This document shows, piece by piece, positions 28,363-37,484 of a stretch of 64,000 nucleotides of DNA; position 1 is the stretch's first letter, and the number at the start of each line of letters is the position of its first letter. This stretch comes from Cyanobacterium sp. Dongsha4. Lineage in GTDB: Bacteria > Cyanobacteriota > Cyanobacteriia > Cyanobacteriales > Cyanobacteriaceae. A program made the translations under genes and the position numbers. The notes under the pieces were generated by a model. It saw nothing but the letters and a program-made list of their open reading frames with translations, was not told the origin of the DNA and searched no databases. The stretch covers positions 1,439,326 through 1,503,325 of the forward strand of contig NZ_CP084098.1 in assembly GCF_036345015.1 (NCBI RefSeq). The letters run 5' to 3'.

Positions 28363-29784
28363 ATGGTTGTCTCTTTCTCTCGACCTCAAGGGGAGGTCAA
28401 AAACACTCATTTTCAGGCTTTACCAGCGAAATTATTTGGCACGGATGGTATTAGAGGCAAAGTAGGAGATTTATTAACAGCTAACTTAGCTTTAGAAGTA
28501 GGTTTGGCGGCGGGAAAGGTTTTTCAAGACTATCATTCTACTTCTGGGGTGGTCATTATTGGGCAAGATTCTCGTAATTCTAGTGATATGTTAAGTATGG
28601 CGATCGCATCTGGCTTAACTTCTATGGGTTTAGAGGTCTGGAATGTGGGTTTGTGTCCTACTCCCTGTGTGGCTTATTTAGCAAAAACAACGGAAGCCAT
28701 TGGTGGTGTGATGATTTCTGCTAGTCATAATCCCCCTCAAGATAATGGAATTAAATTTTTTGGCGACAAAGGAACGAAGTTAGATACTATTTTAACAGGT
28801 GCGATCGAAAAGACCATTCGTCAACACGTTTCAGGAGACATTAACCTACAAGGAGGAAAATGTGGTCATATTCGCCAATATCATGATTTAACTCAAAATT
28901 ACGCTTCTTTTCTGCAAGATTCTATTCCTAATCATCTCGATTTTTCAGGTATCAAAATTGTTTTAGATTTAGCATGGGGAGCATCGGTAGAGTTAGCCCC
29001 TTCAATGTTTAAGGCTTTGGGTGCAGAGGTTATCTGTTTAAATTCCCAAGCAGATGGCGATCGCATCAACGTTAACTGTGGTTCAACCCATTTAGAGCAG
29101 TTAAAACAAGCAGTAAAAGATCACCAAGCCGATATTGGTTATGCCTTTGACGGAGATGCAGATCGAGTTATGGCGGTAGATAATCAAGGGCGAGTAGTCT
29201 GTGGAGACTATATTCTTTACCTCTGGGGTAAATATTTACAGAATAAGGGTTTACTGCCCAACAACCTTTTAATTGGCACAGTTATGGCAAATTTGGGGTT
29301 TGAGATGGCATGGCAAAAATTAGGTGGAAAATTGACACGCACCGCCGTAGGAGATCAAAATGTACAAGCGGCCATGTGGGAAACAGGGGCAATGTTAGGA
29401 GGAGAACAATCTGGACATATTCTCTGTCACCATCATCATTTTTCAGGAGATGGTATTCAAACTGCCCTACAATTAACCGCCCTCGTACGTCAAGAAGGAA
29501 ATTGTCTCAAATCTTTAGTTAATGATAGCTTTACTCCCTATCCTCAAGTTTTAAAGAATGTGCGGGTAGAAGACCGAGAAAAACGTCTTAATTGGCAAGA
29601 TAATGATACAATTCAAAGTGCGATCGCATCTGCTGAATCAGCTATGGGTGATCAAGGGAGAGTCTTAGTAAGAGCCTCTGGCACAGAACCCTTAATTCGA
29701 GTCATGGTAGAAGCCCAAAATTGTGATTTAGTTAACTACTGGACAAATCACTTAGTTAAAGTAGTAGAAGATAATTTGGCTTAA
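28363..29784 (+). CDS. glmM: Phosphoglucosamine mutase GlmM
   Basis: Interconverts glucosamine-6-phosphate and glucosamine-1-phosphate on the way to UDP-GlcNAc. The 473 residues show the four-domain phosphohexomutase plan: [13 protein letters not shown] at the start, the phosphoserine loop [19 protein letters not shown], the metal loop [14 protein letters not shown], the sugar loop GGEQSGHI (GlmM type, with GEQSGH) and the C-terminal phosphate loop [14 protein letters not shown]. The ATG start lies a few bases after gaggatgtt. The downstream wecB gene, convergent, uses the pathway product. Confidence 0.95.
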   Translation: MVVSFSRPQGEVKNTHFQALPAKLFGTDGIRGKVGDLLTANLALEVGLAAGKVFQDYHSTSGVVIIGQDSRNSSDMLSMAIASGLTSMGLEVWNVGLCPTPCVAYLAKTTEAIGGVMISASHNPPQDNGIKFFGDKGTKLDTILTGAIEKTIRQHVSGDINLQGGKCGHIRQYHDLTQNYASFLQDSIPNHLDFSGIKIVLDLAWGASVELAPSMFKALGAEVICLNSQADGDRINVNCGSTHLEQLKQAVKDHQADIGYAFDGDADRVMAVDNQGRVVCGDYILYLWGKYLQNKGLLPNNLLIGTVMANLGFEMAWQKLGGKLTRTAVGDQNVQAAMWETGAMLGGEQSGHILCHHHHFSGDGIQTALQLTALVRQEGNCLKSLVNDSFTPYPQVLKNVRVEDREKRLNWQDNDTIQSAIASAESAMGDQGRVLVRASGTEPLIRVMVEAQNCDLVNYWTNHLVKVVEDNLA

Positions 29785-29827
29785 TCCATTAGACTTCTGG
29801 TAAAAATTGCGAATTTACCACCGTAAA

Positions 29828-29844
29828 ACAGGCATCTTGCCTGT
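29828..29844. repeat. Short acaggca/tgcctgt hairpin between convergent genes
   Basis: acaggca and tgcctgt are separated by tct. The same arms with a different three-base loop occur at 17335-17351 in the atp operon. Here it stands between the convergent ends of glmM and wecB. There is no T-run after it. Confidence 0.55.
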
Positions 29845-29924
29845 ACTTCTGGAGATGTCTATTAATTAAGAAAGGGCAAGGGGTAAAGGTTAATAATTAA
29901 TCGTGAATAGTTGATAATTACTCA

Positions 29925-31040
29925 TTACATTAAAAAATATTTGCGAACAATATCTAATATCCTTTGACTAGCCTTACCATCTCCAAAAGGATTAATTGCC
30001 TCCGCCATTTGCCGATAATTATTGTCACTGTCCAATAATTCACTGCCAGAAAAAAGTATTTGCTCCGCCTTAGTTCCTATCAGTTTTGCCGTTCCAGCAA
30101 TAACCGCCTCTGGTCTTTCCGTCGTTTCTCGTAAAACTAGAACAGGTTTTCCTAAACTGGGGGCTTCTTCCTGAATACCTCCCGAATCAGTTAATAGTAA
30201 AAAACAACGTTTTATTGCACCCACTAATTCTTTATAATCTAAAGGCTCTGTTAAAAACACCCTTTCATGATCACCTAATTGTTTTTGCAAAGGTTCTCTT
30301 ACAATAGGGTTACGATGCAAAGGTAACAAAATTGCAGTATCAGGAAATTTAGTAAGGATTAACTTTAAACCTGAAATTATATCTTGCAAAGGTTCACCCC
30401 AATTTTCTCGGCGATGAACTGTAACTAATAAAACTCGGTATTTATTCCAATCTAAACCTTCAACATCGCAAGGAGGATTTTTTTGAGCAACAGACAATAA
30501 AGCATCAATAACAGTATTTCCCGTGTGGTGAATTTCCCCTGTTACCCCTGACTTATGTAAATTTTCCACTGCCAAAGTCGTTGGAGCAAAATGTAATTGT
30601 GCAATTTGAGATATTAAACGGCGATTTGCCTCTTCTGGAAAAGGATTATAAATGTTATCTGTACGTAAACCAGCCTCCACATGACCCACAGGTATTTGTT
30701 GATAAAATGCCGCCAAACTTGCCGCAAAAGCCGTTGTTGTATCCCCTTGAGTAATGACTAAATCAGGCTTAATGTCTTGATATATTTTTTCTAACCCTTG
30801 TAAACTGCGACAAGTAATATCTCCTAGAGTCTGTTTTGTTTGCATAATATCGAGATCAAAATCTGCATTCAAATCAAATAAGTCCATAACCTGTGCCACC
30901 ATTTCTCGGTGTTGTCCAGTCAAAATCACCTTAGTATCAAAATCTTCTGTATTTTGAAAACACTTAATTACTGGTGCTAATTTGATGGCTTCGGGACGAG
31001 TGCCAAGAGTGATACAAATTGTTTTTTTGGAGAATGTCAT
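29925..31040 (-). CDS. wecB: UDP-N-acetylglucosamine 2-epimerase (non-hydrolysing)
   Basis: Converts UDP-GlcNAc to UDP-ManNAc for surface polysaccharides. The 371 residues match the family: LGTRPEAIKLAPVIK at the start, QGDTTTAFAASLAAFYQ, HVEAGLRTDNIYNPFPEEANRRL with the active-site His and Glu, TVHRRENWGEPL, and LTDSGGIQEEAPSLGKPVLVLRETTERPEAV near the end. Convergent with glmM, whose product feeds it. Confidence 0.95.
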   Translation of the reverse strand: MTFSKKTICITLGTRPEAIKLAPVIKCFQNTEDFDTKVILTGQHREMVAQVMDLFDLNADFDLDIMQTKQTLGDITCRSLQGLEKIYQDIKPDLVITQGDTTTAFAASLAAFYQQIPVGHVEAGLRTDNIYNPFPEEANRRLISQIAQLHFAPTTLAVENLHKSGVTGEIHHTGNTVIDALLSVAQKNPPCDVEGLDWNKYRVLLVTVHRRENWGEPLQDIISGLKLILTKFPDTAILLPLHRNPIVREPLQKQLGDHERVFLTEPLDYKELVGAIKRCFLLLTDSGGIQEEAPSLGKPVLVLRETTERPEAVIAGTAKLIGTKAEQILFSGSELLDSDNNYRQMAEAINPFGDGKASQRILDIVRKYFLM

Positions 31041-31130
31041 GGATTAGTTATGAATTGATAATACTTAGTGAGAAATTACTCTGGTCTTTATTTTACTCAG
31101 ATTTTGTAACCATTTTAGCTATACTTAACC

Positions 31131-31235
31131 TGAGTTCGGAGTTAAAAGTTAGAAGTTAAGATAAAAAAGAAATTTCCCGTAAGGATTGAATATATTTAAC
31201 CCCTACCAACCCAATACCTGAAACCTGACACCTTA
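31131..31235. repeat. Dispersed ~100-base repeat, family R2, copy 1
   Basis: The region contains cctgagttcggagttaaaag, then ttaagataaaaaagaaattt, cccgtaaggattgaatatat, a run of taacccctaccaacccaata and cctgaaacctgacacc. The reverse complement of 53279-53380 gives the same series in the same order, with small differences. No open frame. It lies upstream of the wecB start. Confidence 0.65.
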
Positions 31236-31259
31236 TTTTCCTAACACCCTAATTATGGT

Positions 31260-32075
31260 TTAATTATGGTTGTAAATATGAACATCTCTTTGGGGAAAGG
31301 GAATATTAATGCCTTCTTCATCAAAACGTTTCTTAATGGTTTCCGTTAAATCACAGTAAGTATCCCAGTAATCAGAAGTTTTCACCCAAGGGCGTACCGC
31401 AAAATTAACACTGCTATCCGCTAATTCAAACAAATGAATAGTAAAAGCTGGATTAGCTAAAATGCGGGAATCATTACTTAAAATCTCTTTTACTAACTGT
31501 TTTGCTTTGTCTATATCGTCCCCATAACCAATGCCAACGACTAAATCAACTCGACGAATGGGTTTGAGAGAGTAGTTGATGATTTTCTCATTACGAATTT
31601 TATCATTGGGAATGATAATAGTTAAATTATCTAAAGTTTTGATAGTTGTATTAAACAAACCTACTTCTTCCACAATACCAAAACTTCCCCCTCCATCAAT
31701 GAGATCACCTATTTTGAAAGGACGAAGTATAATCAGAGAAATTCCAGCCGCTAAACTAGAGAGTGAACCTTGTAACGCTAAACCAACGGTTAAACTAGCC
31801 GCACCAAAAATAGCAATAATCGATGTTACAGCTACTCCAGCTTGATTTAAAGCAATGATTATGACAAAAGAAATAAGGGCAATATAAAGAATTTTTCCGA
31901 GAAATTTAACTAAGGTTGACTCAACTTCTTTCTTGGTTAATGCTGTTTCGAGTAAATTTTTAATCCATTTTGCTACCTGTAAGCCGATAAGAAAGATAAT
32001 TAAAGCTGTAAGGATTTTCAAGCCGACAGTAGTGCCTACTTCGACTAATTTGTTGATTATTTGTTCCGAAATCAT
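31260..32075 (-). CDS. Small-conductance mechanosensitive channel (MscS family)
   Basis: A 271-residue channel of the short MscS type: three membrane helices (LKILTALIIFLIGLQVAKWI; ILYIALISFVIIIALNQAGV; the pore helix ASLTVGLALQGSLSSLAAGISLIILRPFKIGDLI), then the beta domain (GIVEEVGLFNTTIKTLDNLTIIIPN) and the alpha/beta C-terminal domain. The Ala/Gly zipper of the pore helix and the hinge glycines are intact. It releases solutes on hypo-osmotic shock. Confidence 0.93.
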   Translation of the reverse strand: MISEQIINKLVEVGTTVGLKILTALIIFLIGLQVAKWIKNLLETALTKKEVESTLVKFLGKILYIALISFVIIIALNQAGVAVTSIIAIFGAASLTVGLALQGSLSSLAAGISLIILRPFKIGDLIDGGGSFGIVEEVGLFNTTIKTLDNLTIIIPNDKIRNEKIINYSLKPIRRVDLVVGIGYGDDIDKAKQLVKEILSNDSRILANPAFTIHLFELADSSVNFAVRPWVKTSDYWDTYCDLTETIKKRFDEEGINIPFPQRDVHIYNHN

Positions 32076-32276
32076 GGGTTAATTTTCTAATTATGATGAT
32101 TTTCTTGCTAAAAGGTTACTATTATATTCAGATATAATCAACCAAAATCATATAAACAGTAATAATAACAACAGTAAAACCATGATATAAATAAGGAAAT
32201 AAACAGTAAATTATTAATAATTAGTCGGCAAAAATTATTAGTGAAAGTTAATAAAATATAAACCAATTATTTATGA

Positions 32277-32996
32277 TTAATTGTGGCTTGTACCTAAATA
32301 TAATTCTCCCACTTGAGGATTATTTAATAAATCACTTCCCTTACCTTCGATCGCATCTTTTCCACTTTCTAAAACATAACCACGATGTGCCATCATGAGA
32401 GCTTTTTTAGCATTTTGTTCTACTAAAATAATGGCTTTTCCTGCTTCATTAATAGCTTTAATTTGTTCAAAAACACTGCTTACTAAAATGGGTGACAAAG
32501 CGGCGGATGGTTCATCTAAAATTAGTAAATCAGGATCTAACATTAAAGCCCTTCCCATAGCTAACATTTGCCTTTCTCCTCCAGACAAAGTACCAGCTTT
32601 TTGCCTTGCTCTTTCTTTCAATTTGGGAAACATTGTATAGATTAAATCTTTTTGTCTCTTACTGCTTCCAGAAAGAATATAAGCCCCCATTTCTAAATTT
32701 TCTTCTATGGTTAAACTAGGAAAAACATTAACTATTTGAGGCACATAACACATCCCCAATTTAACGATTTCATTAGGTTTTAAACCTGTAATATTTTCTC
32801 CCTTAAAAATAATTTTTCCCTCATTAGGAGTTAACAAACCAAAAATGGTTTTAGCCAAAGTAGATTTTCCTGCACCATTAGGCCCAATTACCGTTACTAA
32901 TTCATGGGATTCGATGCAAAAATTAATCCCTTGTAAAATGTTTAAATCTTTGATATATCCTGCGTAAACGTCCTGAACTTCTAGTAAATTTGTCAT
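32277..32996 (-). CDS. LivF-type ABC transporter ATPase (branched-chain/neutral amino acid family)
   Basis: 239 residues, complete ABC ATPase: Walker A GPNGAGKSTLAKTIFGLL, Q-loop YVPQIVNVFPSLTIEENL, signature LSGGERQMLAMGRAL, Walker B LLILDEPSAALSP, H-loop switch replaced by LVEQNAKKAL as in LivF proteins (Gln in place of His region). In cyanobacteria this group includes NatE of the neutral amino acid system. Its permease and binding proteins are not adjacent, which is normal for the scattered Nat genes. Next upstream gene on the same strand is the ferredoxin, 84 bases away. Confidence 0.85.
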   Translation of the reverse strand: MTNLLEVQDVYAGYIKDLNILQGINFCIESHELVTVIGPNGAGKSTLAKTIFGLLTPNEGKIIFKGENITGLKPNEIVKLGMCYVPQIVNVFPSLTIEENLEMGAYILSGSSKRQKDLIYTMFPKLKERARQKAGTLSGGERQMLAMGRALMLDPDLLILDEPSAALSPILVSSVFEQIKAINEAGKAIILVEQNAKKALMMAHRGYVLESGKDAIEGKGSDLLNNPQVGELYLGTSHN

Positions 32997-33080
32997 AATT
33001 AATCATGGGTAACAAGTAATAAGTTTTTTTGCCCCACTCCCTACTTCTTAACCCCTAAACTCCGAATTCCTAACTTCTAA

Positions 33081-33308
33081 CTAAACAGGGGTTTTCTGTA
33101 ATTCTGGACGCTCTTCTGCTAGAATAGCACCTTCCACAGGGCAAACTTGCAGACAGATACCACAGTCAATGCAGGTGTCAAAATCAATCCAGTACCAATC
33201 TGTACCCTTGATATTTTTACTAGGTCCTTCATGAATACAAGCAACAGGACAAGCGGAAACGCAATCTGCAATCCCTTCGCAAACGTCAGTTACAATAGTG
33301 TGTGGCAA
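33081..33308 (-). CDS. 7Fe-type bacterial ferredoxin ([3Fe-4S][4Fe-4S] predicted)
   Basis: A 75-residue two-cluster ferredoxin. Cysteines are at 10, 16, 20, 24 and at 46, 49, 52, 56. The second set is a full C-x2-C-x2-C-x3-CP. The first set lacks the middle cysteine: Ile13 stands where C-x2-C would put it (VCEGIADCVSACP). Azotobacter FdI, which it resembles over its length (also HEGP after the first set), binds a [3Fe-4S] and a [4Fe-4S] cluster with ligands matching Cys10, 16, 56 and Cys20, 46, 49, 52. So a 7Fe ferredoxin is predicted. It is not PsaC (81 residues, two full motifs). Redox partner unknown. Confidence 0.85.
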   Translation of the reverse strand: MPHTIVTDVCEGIADCVSACPVACIHEGPSKNIKGTDWYWIDFDTCIDCGICLQVCPVEGAILAEERPELQKTPV

Positions 33309-33399
33309 TGTTTTCTCTCCTGATTGACTATCTTTTTCTGTCGAAAATATTATACTTTAAGGTGAGTTTGTTCTGCAATTTATAATTGAGCTTAAAACA

Positions 33400-34020
33400 T
33401 TGAGTTATTCTAGTTACAATTCTTCCCATAGTAATTCACAACAATTGAGTTTATTTGAGTCAACTTCAATTTATGAAGTGAAGAAAAAGCCCTTAAAAGC
33501 TGATTTTGTTATGAGCGAAAGTTTTTTAAATCAGTGGAAAAAGCGTATTTTAAATTATCAAGAAAGTCAAAGAAATAACAATATTAATCAAGTTAATTTA
33601 AGCGAAGAATTATCTTTAAATATAGATAATAAAAATAGTGATTTATCTATTATTGAATCCTTAGATCCTTTTAGCCTAAAAACCCATACTGATCAGTTTT
33701 ATAATTTACCTGAATATGCTTTGAGTGAAAGTTGTCTTTATTTTATTTTAGATACCCATTGGAATTTGCTTTTATATGTAGGAGAAACGAAATTATCTCC
33801 TTATCACAGATGGATGAATCATGACTGTAAAAGTTACATCCAAAGCTACATAGAATTACATCGAAAATACAAGTTGCCTGTATTAATTAGAAGTGCTTTT
33901 TGTTGGGGTGTTCCTACTTCCAGAAAAGTAAGACAGTTTTTAGAAAAACAATTAATTCTAAAGTGGCGATCGCCCTTCAATAAAGAATCTTGGCAATATT
34001 GGGGACAACCTTTTAAATAA
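33400..34020 (+). CDS. GIY-YIG-domain protein
   Basis: 206 residues. The C-terminal half matches a GIY-YIG nuclease-like core: LYFILDTHWNLLLYVGETKLSPYHRWMNH, with strands carrying the Tyr and the Gly-Glu-Thr turn, followed by an Arg helix, and FLEKQLILKWRSPFNKE with the metal-binding Glu. The N-terminal half is Ser/Asn-rich and contains SQQLSLFES. Conserved in cyanobacteria; function unknown, with DNA repair or nuclease activity suggested by fold only. The frame opens at 33361 and no ATG precedes 33511, so the TTG at 33400 is the most likely start, with no strong ribosome site; an ATG start at 33511 would remove 37 residues. Confidence 0.72.
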   Translation: MSYSSYNSSHSNSQQLSLFESTSIYEVKKKPLKADFVMSESFLNQWKKRILNYQESQRNNNINQVNLSEELSLNIDNKNSDLSIIESLDPFSLKTHTDQFYNLPEYALSESCLYFILDTHWNLLLYVGETKLSPYHRWMNHDCKSYIQSYIELHRKYKLPVLIRSAFCWGVPTSRKVRQFLEKQLILKWRSPFNKESWQYWGQPFK

Positions 34021-34058
34021 TTATAAATAGAGAATTAAACAAGAAAAATAGTAGATAA

Positions 34059-34493
34059 TTAATTTTTATAACCATAGAAATCAATACGATAATGAGCTAC
34101 TTTTACCCCCGTTTTTGCTTCAATATTTTTAATTAAATCAGGGGGTAATTCTACTTGAATATCAACAATTTGGTCTGTATCAATAATGTTAAGATGACTA
34201 TGCTCATCCCCTAAGTTGCTGTAAAGTCGGCTTCCATGTCTATCAACACATTCAATTATTCCATTTTGAGAAAGAATTTCTAAATTTTGGTAAACCGCAG
34301 TATAACCTATATGCTTACCCTGTTGACTTAACTTTTCGTAAATTTCCTTGGCACAGAGATGATTTTTCTCCTCCCACAACAATTCAAGAATAAAGCGTCT
34401 CTGACGGGAAATCCTTAAGCCTAATTCTTGACAACGATTTAAGGCATCTTTGAGGGAACGCATTTTTTTTGTTTCTACCCCGTGAGGTTTCAT
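34059..34493 (-). CDS. perR: Fur-family peroxide/redox regulator, PerR (FurC) type
   Basis: 144 residues. The winged helix GLRISRQRRFILELLWEEKNHLCAKEIYEKL... GYTAVYQNLEILSQNGII, followed by HSHLN and a C-terminal dimer domain ending VAHYRIDFYGYKN, is the cyanobacterial FurC/PerR pattern. There are no CxxC pairs, which separates it from Zur and FurA; metal would be held by the His and Asp residues (DEHSHLNIIDTDQ). PerR represses peroxide-defence genes until its iron-bound His residues are oxidised. The start could be the internal ATG eleven codons in (MRSLKDAL). Confidence 0.8.
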   Translation of the reverse strand: MKPHGVETKKMRSLKDALNRCQELGLRISRQRRFILELLWEEKNHLCAKEIYEKLSQQGKHIGYTAVYQNLEILSQNGIIECVDRHGSRLYSNLGDEHSHLNIIDTDQIVDIQVELPPDLIKNIEAKTGVKVAHYRIDFYGYKN

Positions 34494-34557
34494 TGTTTAT
34501 AACTGATGATTTTAAATGAATATTTATATTAATAATTACACTCAGTGATTATATCAC

Positions 34558-34622
34558 TACCTGAGTTAGGAGAGTTCGCTCCGCTCGTACACTCCTTTCA
34601 GTCGTGAACGGGGTTCGGAGTT
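34558..34622. repeat. Stand-alone copy of a module also found inside the 413-base MITE
   Basis: tacctgagttaggagagttc, gctccgctcgtacactcctt, tcagtcgtgaacggggttcg and gagtt, in order, closely match bases ~37022-37085 of the MITE and the reverse complement of ~49880-49945. Here the module stands without the MITE ends, so it is either an older family that the MITE picked up or a remnant of a MITE. Confidence 0.6.
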
Positions 34623-34772
34623 ATAAAATAGGTTTCAGGTTTCGGGTGTTTTTTATTCTCAATTATCAACTATAAGCGATTCTCCTTTGTCGATTGCCCT
34701 ATTAACTTTGCCCTTTTCTTAATAGGGATTTTTTCGGGTAAGATATTGATATTCTTATTAATATATTTGTTT

Positions 34773-35942
34773 ATGAAATTAATTACTATACTAGGTTCTA
34801 CAGGTTCAATTGGGACTCAAACATTGGATATAGTTAGAGACCATCCTGATAAATTTAAAGTAGTGGGATTAGCCGCAGGAAATAATATTAGTCTTTTAGC
34901 AGAACAAATTCGAGAATTTAAACCAGAAATTGTCGCCATTCGTGATAGTAATAAATTATCAGAATTAAAAGATGTTATAACTTCTGTTTCTCCTCAACCT
35001 ATTCTTTTAGCAGGAGAAGAGGCGATTTGTGAGGTGGCTAGTTACGGTGAAGCTCAAAGTGTTGTAACGGGAATTGTCGGTTGTGCAGGGCTATTACCCA
35101 CTATTGCGGCGATTAAAGCGAAAAAAGATATTGCCTTAGCCAACAAAGAAACCTTAATTGCTGGAGGTCCTGTTGTATTACCGTTAATTGAAAAATACGG
35201 GGTAAAATTGTTACCTGCTGACTCGGAACATTCGGCTATTTTTCAGTGTTTACAGGGTGTTCCTGAAAGAGGATTAAGACGTATTATTTTAACTGCATCT
35301 GGGGGATCATTCCGTGATTTACCTGTAGAAAAATTGGCTTCTGTGACGGTGCAAGATGCTTTAAAACATCCTAATTGGTCTATGGGTCAAAAAATTACGA
35401 TTGACTCGGCTACTCTAATGAATAAAGGTTTAGAGGTTATTGAAGCACATTTTCTCTTTGGTTTAGACTATGAGAATATAGATATTGTTATTCATCCTCA
35501 AAGTATCATTCATTCTTTAATTGAATTAGAAGATACATCAGTATTAGCTCAATTAGGATGGGCGGATATGCGTTTACCTTTACTTTATGCTTTGTCGTAT
35601 CCCGATCGCATCTCTACTAATTGGAAAGCCCTAGATTTAGTACAAGTAGGTAGTTTGACCTTCCGTGAACCTGATCATAATAAATATCCTTGTATGCAAT
35701 TAGCCTATGAAGCAGGAAAAGCAGGAGGTTGTATGCCTGCGGTCTTAAATGCGGCAAATGAACAGGCTGTAGCGTTATTCTTACAGGAAAAAATTACTTT
35801 CTTGGATATTCCCCGTTTAATTGAATTAGTGTGCGATCGCTTCTCCAATGATAACAGACCTAATCCTAGTTTAGAGGATATTCTACACGCTGACAGTTGG
35901 GCAAGAGAGGCGGTTGTAGAACAGGTTTCTGTTTTAGCATAA
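34773..35942 (+). CDS. dxr: 1-deoxy-D-xylulose 5-phosphate reductoisomerase
   Basis: The second step of the MEP isoprenoid pathway, which supplies carotenoids, phytol and quinones. 389 residues from this ATG ([20 protein letters not shown], the NADPH Rossmann loop). Also visible: [12 protein letters not shown], the metal and substrate residues [56 protein letters not shown] and [15 protein letters not shown]. An in-frame TTG nine codons upstream is unlikely, since the family begins at the Rossmann strand. Confidence 0.96.
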   Translation: MKLITILGSTGSIGTQTLDIVRDHPDKFKVVGLAAGNNISLLAEQIREFKPEIVAIRDSNKLSELKDVITSVSPQPILLAGEEAICEVASYGEAQSVVTGIVGCAGLLPTIAAIKAKKDIALANKETLIAGGPVVLPLIEKYGVKLLPADSEHSAIFQCLQGVPERGLRRIILTASGGSFRDLPVEKLASVTVQDALKHPNWSMGQKITIDSATLMNKGLEVIEAHFLFGLDYENIDIVIHPQSIIHSLIELEDTSVLAQLGWADMRLPLLYALSYPDRISTNWKALDLVQVGSLTFREPDHNKYPCMQLAYEAGKAGGCMPAVLNAANEQAVALFLQEKITFLDIPRLIELVCDRFSNDNRPNPSLEDILHADSWAREAVVEQVSVLA

Positions 35943-36041
35943 CCAATTAATTAGATTTCAATTAAAAATTACAAATAAATTCCTTCCTTTTCTCTCTCCT
36001 ATTATCTCCCTGACATCCTACTCATTACCCATTATTGAATC

Positions 36042-36926
36042 ATGAATTGGAATTTTTCACCACGCATTTTAATACAAGGAATTGACCAAGATTGCGCCCA
36101 AGAATATTTACAACAGTTTGATGGTCATAGAAAAGATATTGTAGCGGGTATTACTGATCAAAATTTAGATTTTACCTTTGATGAAATTCCTGTTTTTAGT
36201 TTAATTACAGATGCAATTTCTTCCGCAAAGGGAATGACCACAAGTTTAATTTTTAGTCACCCATATTTAGTATTAAATGCAGTTTATGAAGCCATTACTG
36301 CTCAAATAAAACAAATTGTTATTTATTCTGAATCAGTTCCACCTTTAGATTTGTTTAAAATTTATCAAAAAGCAAAACTAAAAGATGTCAAAATATTAGG
36401 AATTTCTCAGGGAGGAATCTTAATTCCAGAAGAGTATTATTGTGGCTTCAATTACGGTAATATTTTTCAGAAAGGAAATATCGCCATGATCAATTATGCT
36501 GATCAAATAATTGCTGTAACCATTGCACAATACTTACAAAAATTTGATTTAGGTTTTTCTAAAGTCATTAACGTAGGAAATAATCTCTTATCACAAATAG
36601 ATTGGGATTTATGGTTACAAATGCTAGATGAAGATAAAAATACTGAGGTTATTTTAATAAATCTCGGAGAAATCTCTACCAAAGAAACAAAAAATTTAGC
36701 CACATCCATAGAAAAAATATCTAAGCCTGTTATCACCTATTTATTAGATAAAAATCATCTCAAATCAAAAATTAATAATAACAAAGCAAAAGTCATATCA
36801 GACCAAATTTTTAACAATCTATATACAGCTAATTCCTCGGAACTAATTCAAGAATATTTACAAAATAGTAAAGGAATTATAACCGAAGATTATCAAGCAA
36901 TTAGTGAACTTTTAATTTCTCAATAA
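36042..36926 (+). CDS. Divergent succinyl-CoA ligase alpha-like protein without the phosphohistidine
   Basis: A 294-residue protein with the SucD plan: an N-terminal CoA-binding Rossmann part (ILIQGIDQDCAQEYLQQFDG, then DIVAGITDQNLDFTFDEIPVFSLITDAISSAKGMTTSLIFSHP) and a ligase part in which GNIAMINYADQIIAVTIAQYLQKFDLGFSKVINVGNN and VILINLGEISTKET match the SucD region between its phosphate loop and the catalytic histidine. The GHAGA histidine motif itself is missing; the corresponding place reads DKNHLKSKINNN. It therefore cannot work as an ordinary succinyl-CoA synthetase alpha subunit. No beta subunit is adjacent. It may be a regulatory or decayed paralogue. Confidence 0.7.
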   Translation: MNWNFSPRILIQGIDQDCAQEYLQQFDGHRKDIVAGITDQNLDFTFDEIPVFSLITDAISSAKGMTTSLIFSHPYLVLNAVYEAITAQIKQIVIYSESVPPLDLFKIYQKAKLKDVKILGISQGGILIPEEYYCGFNYGNIFQKGNIAMINYADQIIAVTIAQYLQKFDLGFSKVINVGNNLLSQIDWDLWLQMLDEDKNTEVILINLGEISTKETKNLATSIEKISKPVITYLLDKNHLKSKINNNKAKVISDQIFNNLYTANSSELIQEYLQNSKGIITEDYQAISELLISQ

Positions 36927-36976
36927 AAACCTGTTTGAAAAGTGATGATTTTGATTGTTAATCCCCCCTAATCTTT

Positions 36977-37389
36977 CAGGGCTGTTTCATTCTAAAATTT
37001 TCTGGTTAAGGCAGGGAATATCGGAGTTCGGAGTTCGGAGAGTTCGCTGCTCTCATGCACTCCCTTCGGTCGTGAACGGAGTTAAAAGTAATAATTATTG
37101 ACAAAAAAGCTGAATAAATTGATTTTCAATGAGTTTTTCCTAAATTTAATAATTTTTTATTCCAAAATTGGCTCGATGATAACTCGAGGACGCTTTATTT
37201 TTCGATACTTTTTTCATCGAACTCAGGTAGGGAATAGGCACTCTTGCAATAGTTTTTAATGGTTTATGGTTATAAATTGATAATCTCAACATTTTTAACT
37301 ACTTCTTAATCCTCAAAGCTCTAAAACCCTATATTCTTTTACTGGCAATAGTTTTAGCGTTTTTGTATTTCTACTTTGAAACAGCCCTG
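36977..37389. mobile_element. 413-base MITE, copy A
   Basis: A non-coding element with perfect 13-base terminal inverted repeats (cagggctgtttca ... tgaaacagccctg). It is flanked by an exact 11-base direct repeat, ccctaatcttt, at 36966-36976 and 37390-37400, the duplicated target. A nearly identical copy of the same length lies in the opposite orientation at 49581-49993. No transposase frame exists in it, so it must have been moved by an enzyme encoded elsewhere; 11-base duplications are typical of several IS4-type groups. It sits between convergent 3' ends and inside an older CCCCCTTAA-type repeat. Confidence 0.88.
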
Positions 37390-37484
37390 CCCTAATCTTT
37401 TCTTCATAAGGAGGTAAACATGATGGAAAATTTCCTTTATTAAGGGGGATTGAGGGGAATTGGAAAGATTTAATTTTTAAAAAC

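Noticed and set aside
33081-33308. First idea: PsaC
   Set aside because: PsaC has 81 residues and two full CxxCxxCxxxCP motifs; this protein lacks one cysteine and differs throughout.
36977-37389. Possible structured RNA gene (size about 400 bases)
   Set aside because: Terminal inverted repeats, target duplications and a second inverted copy show a mobile element.
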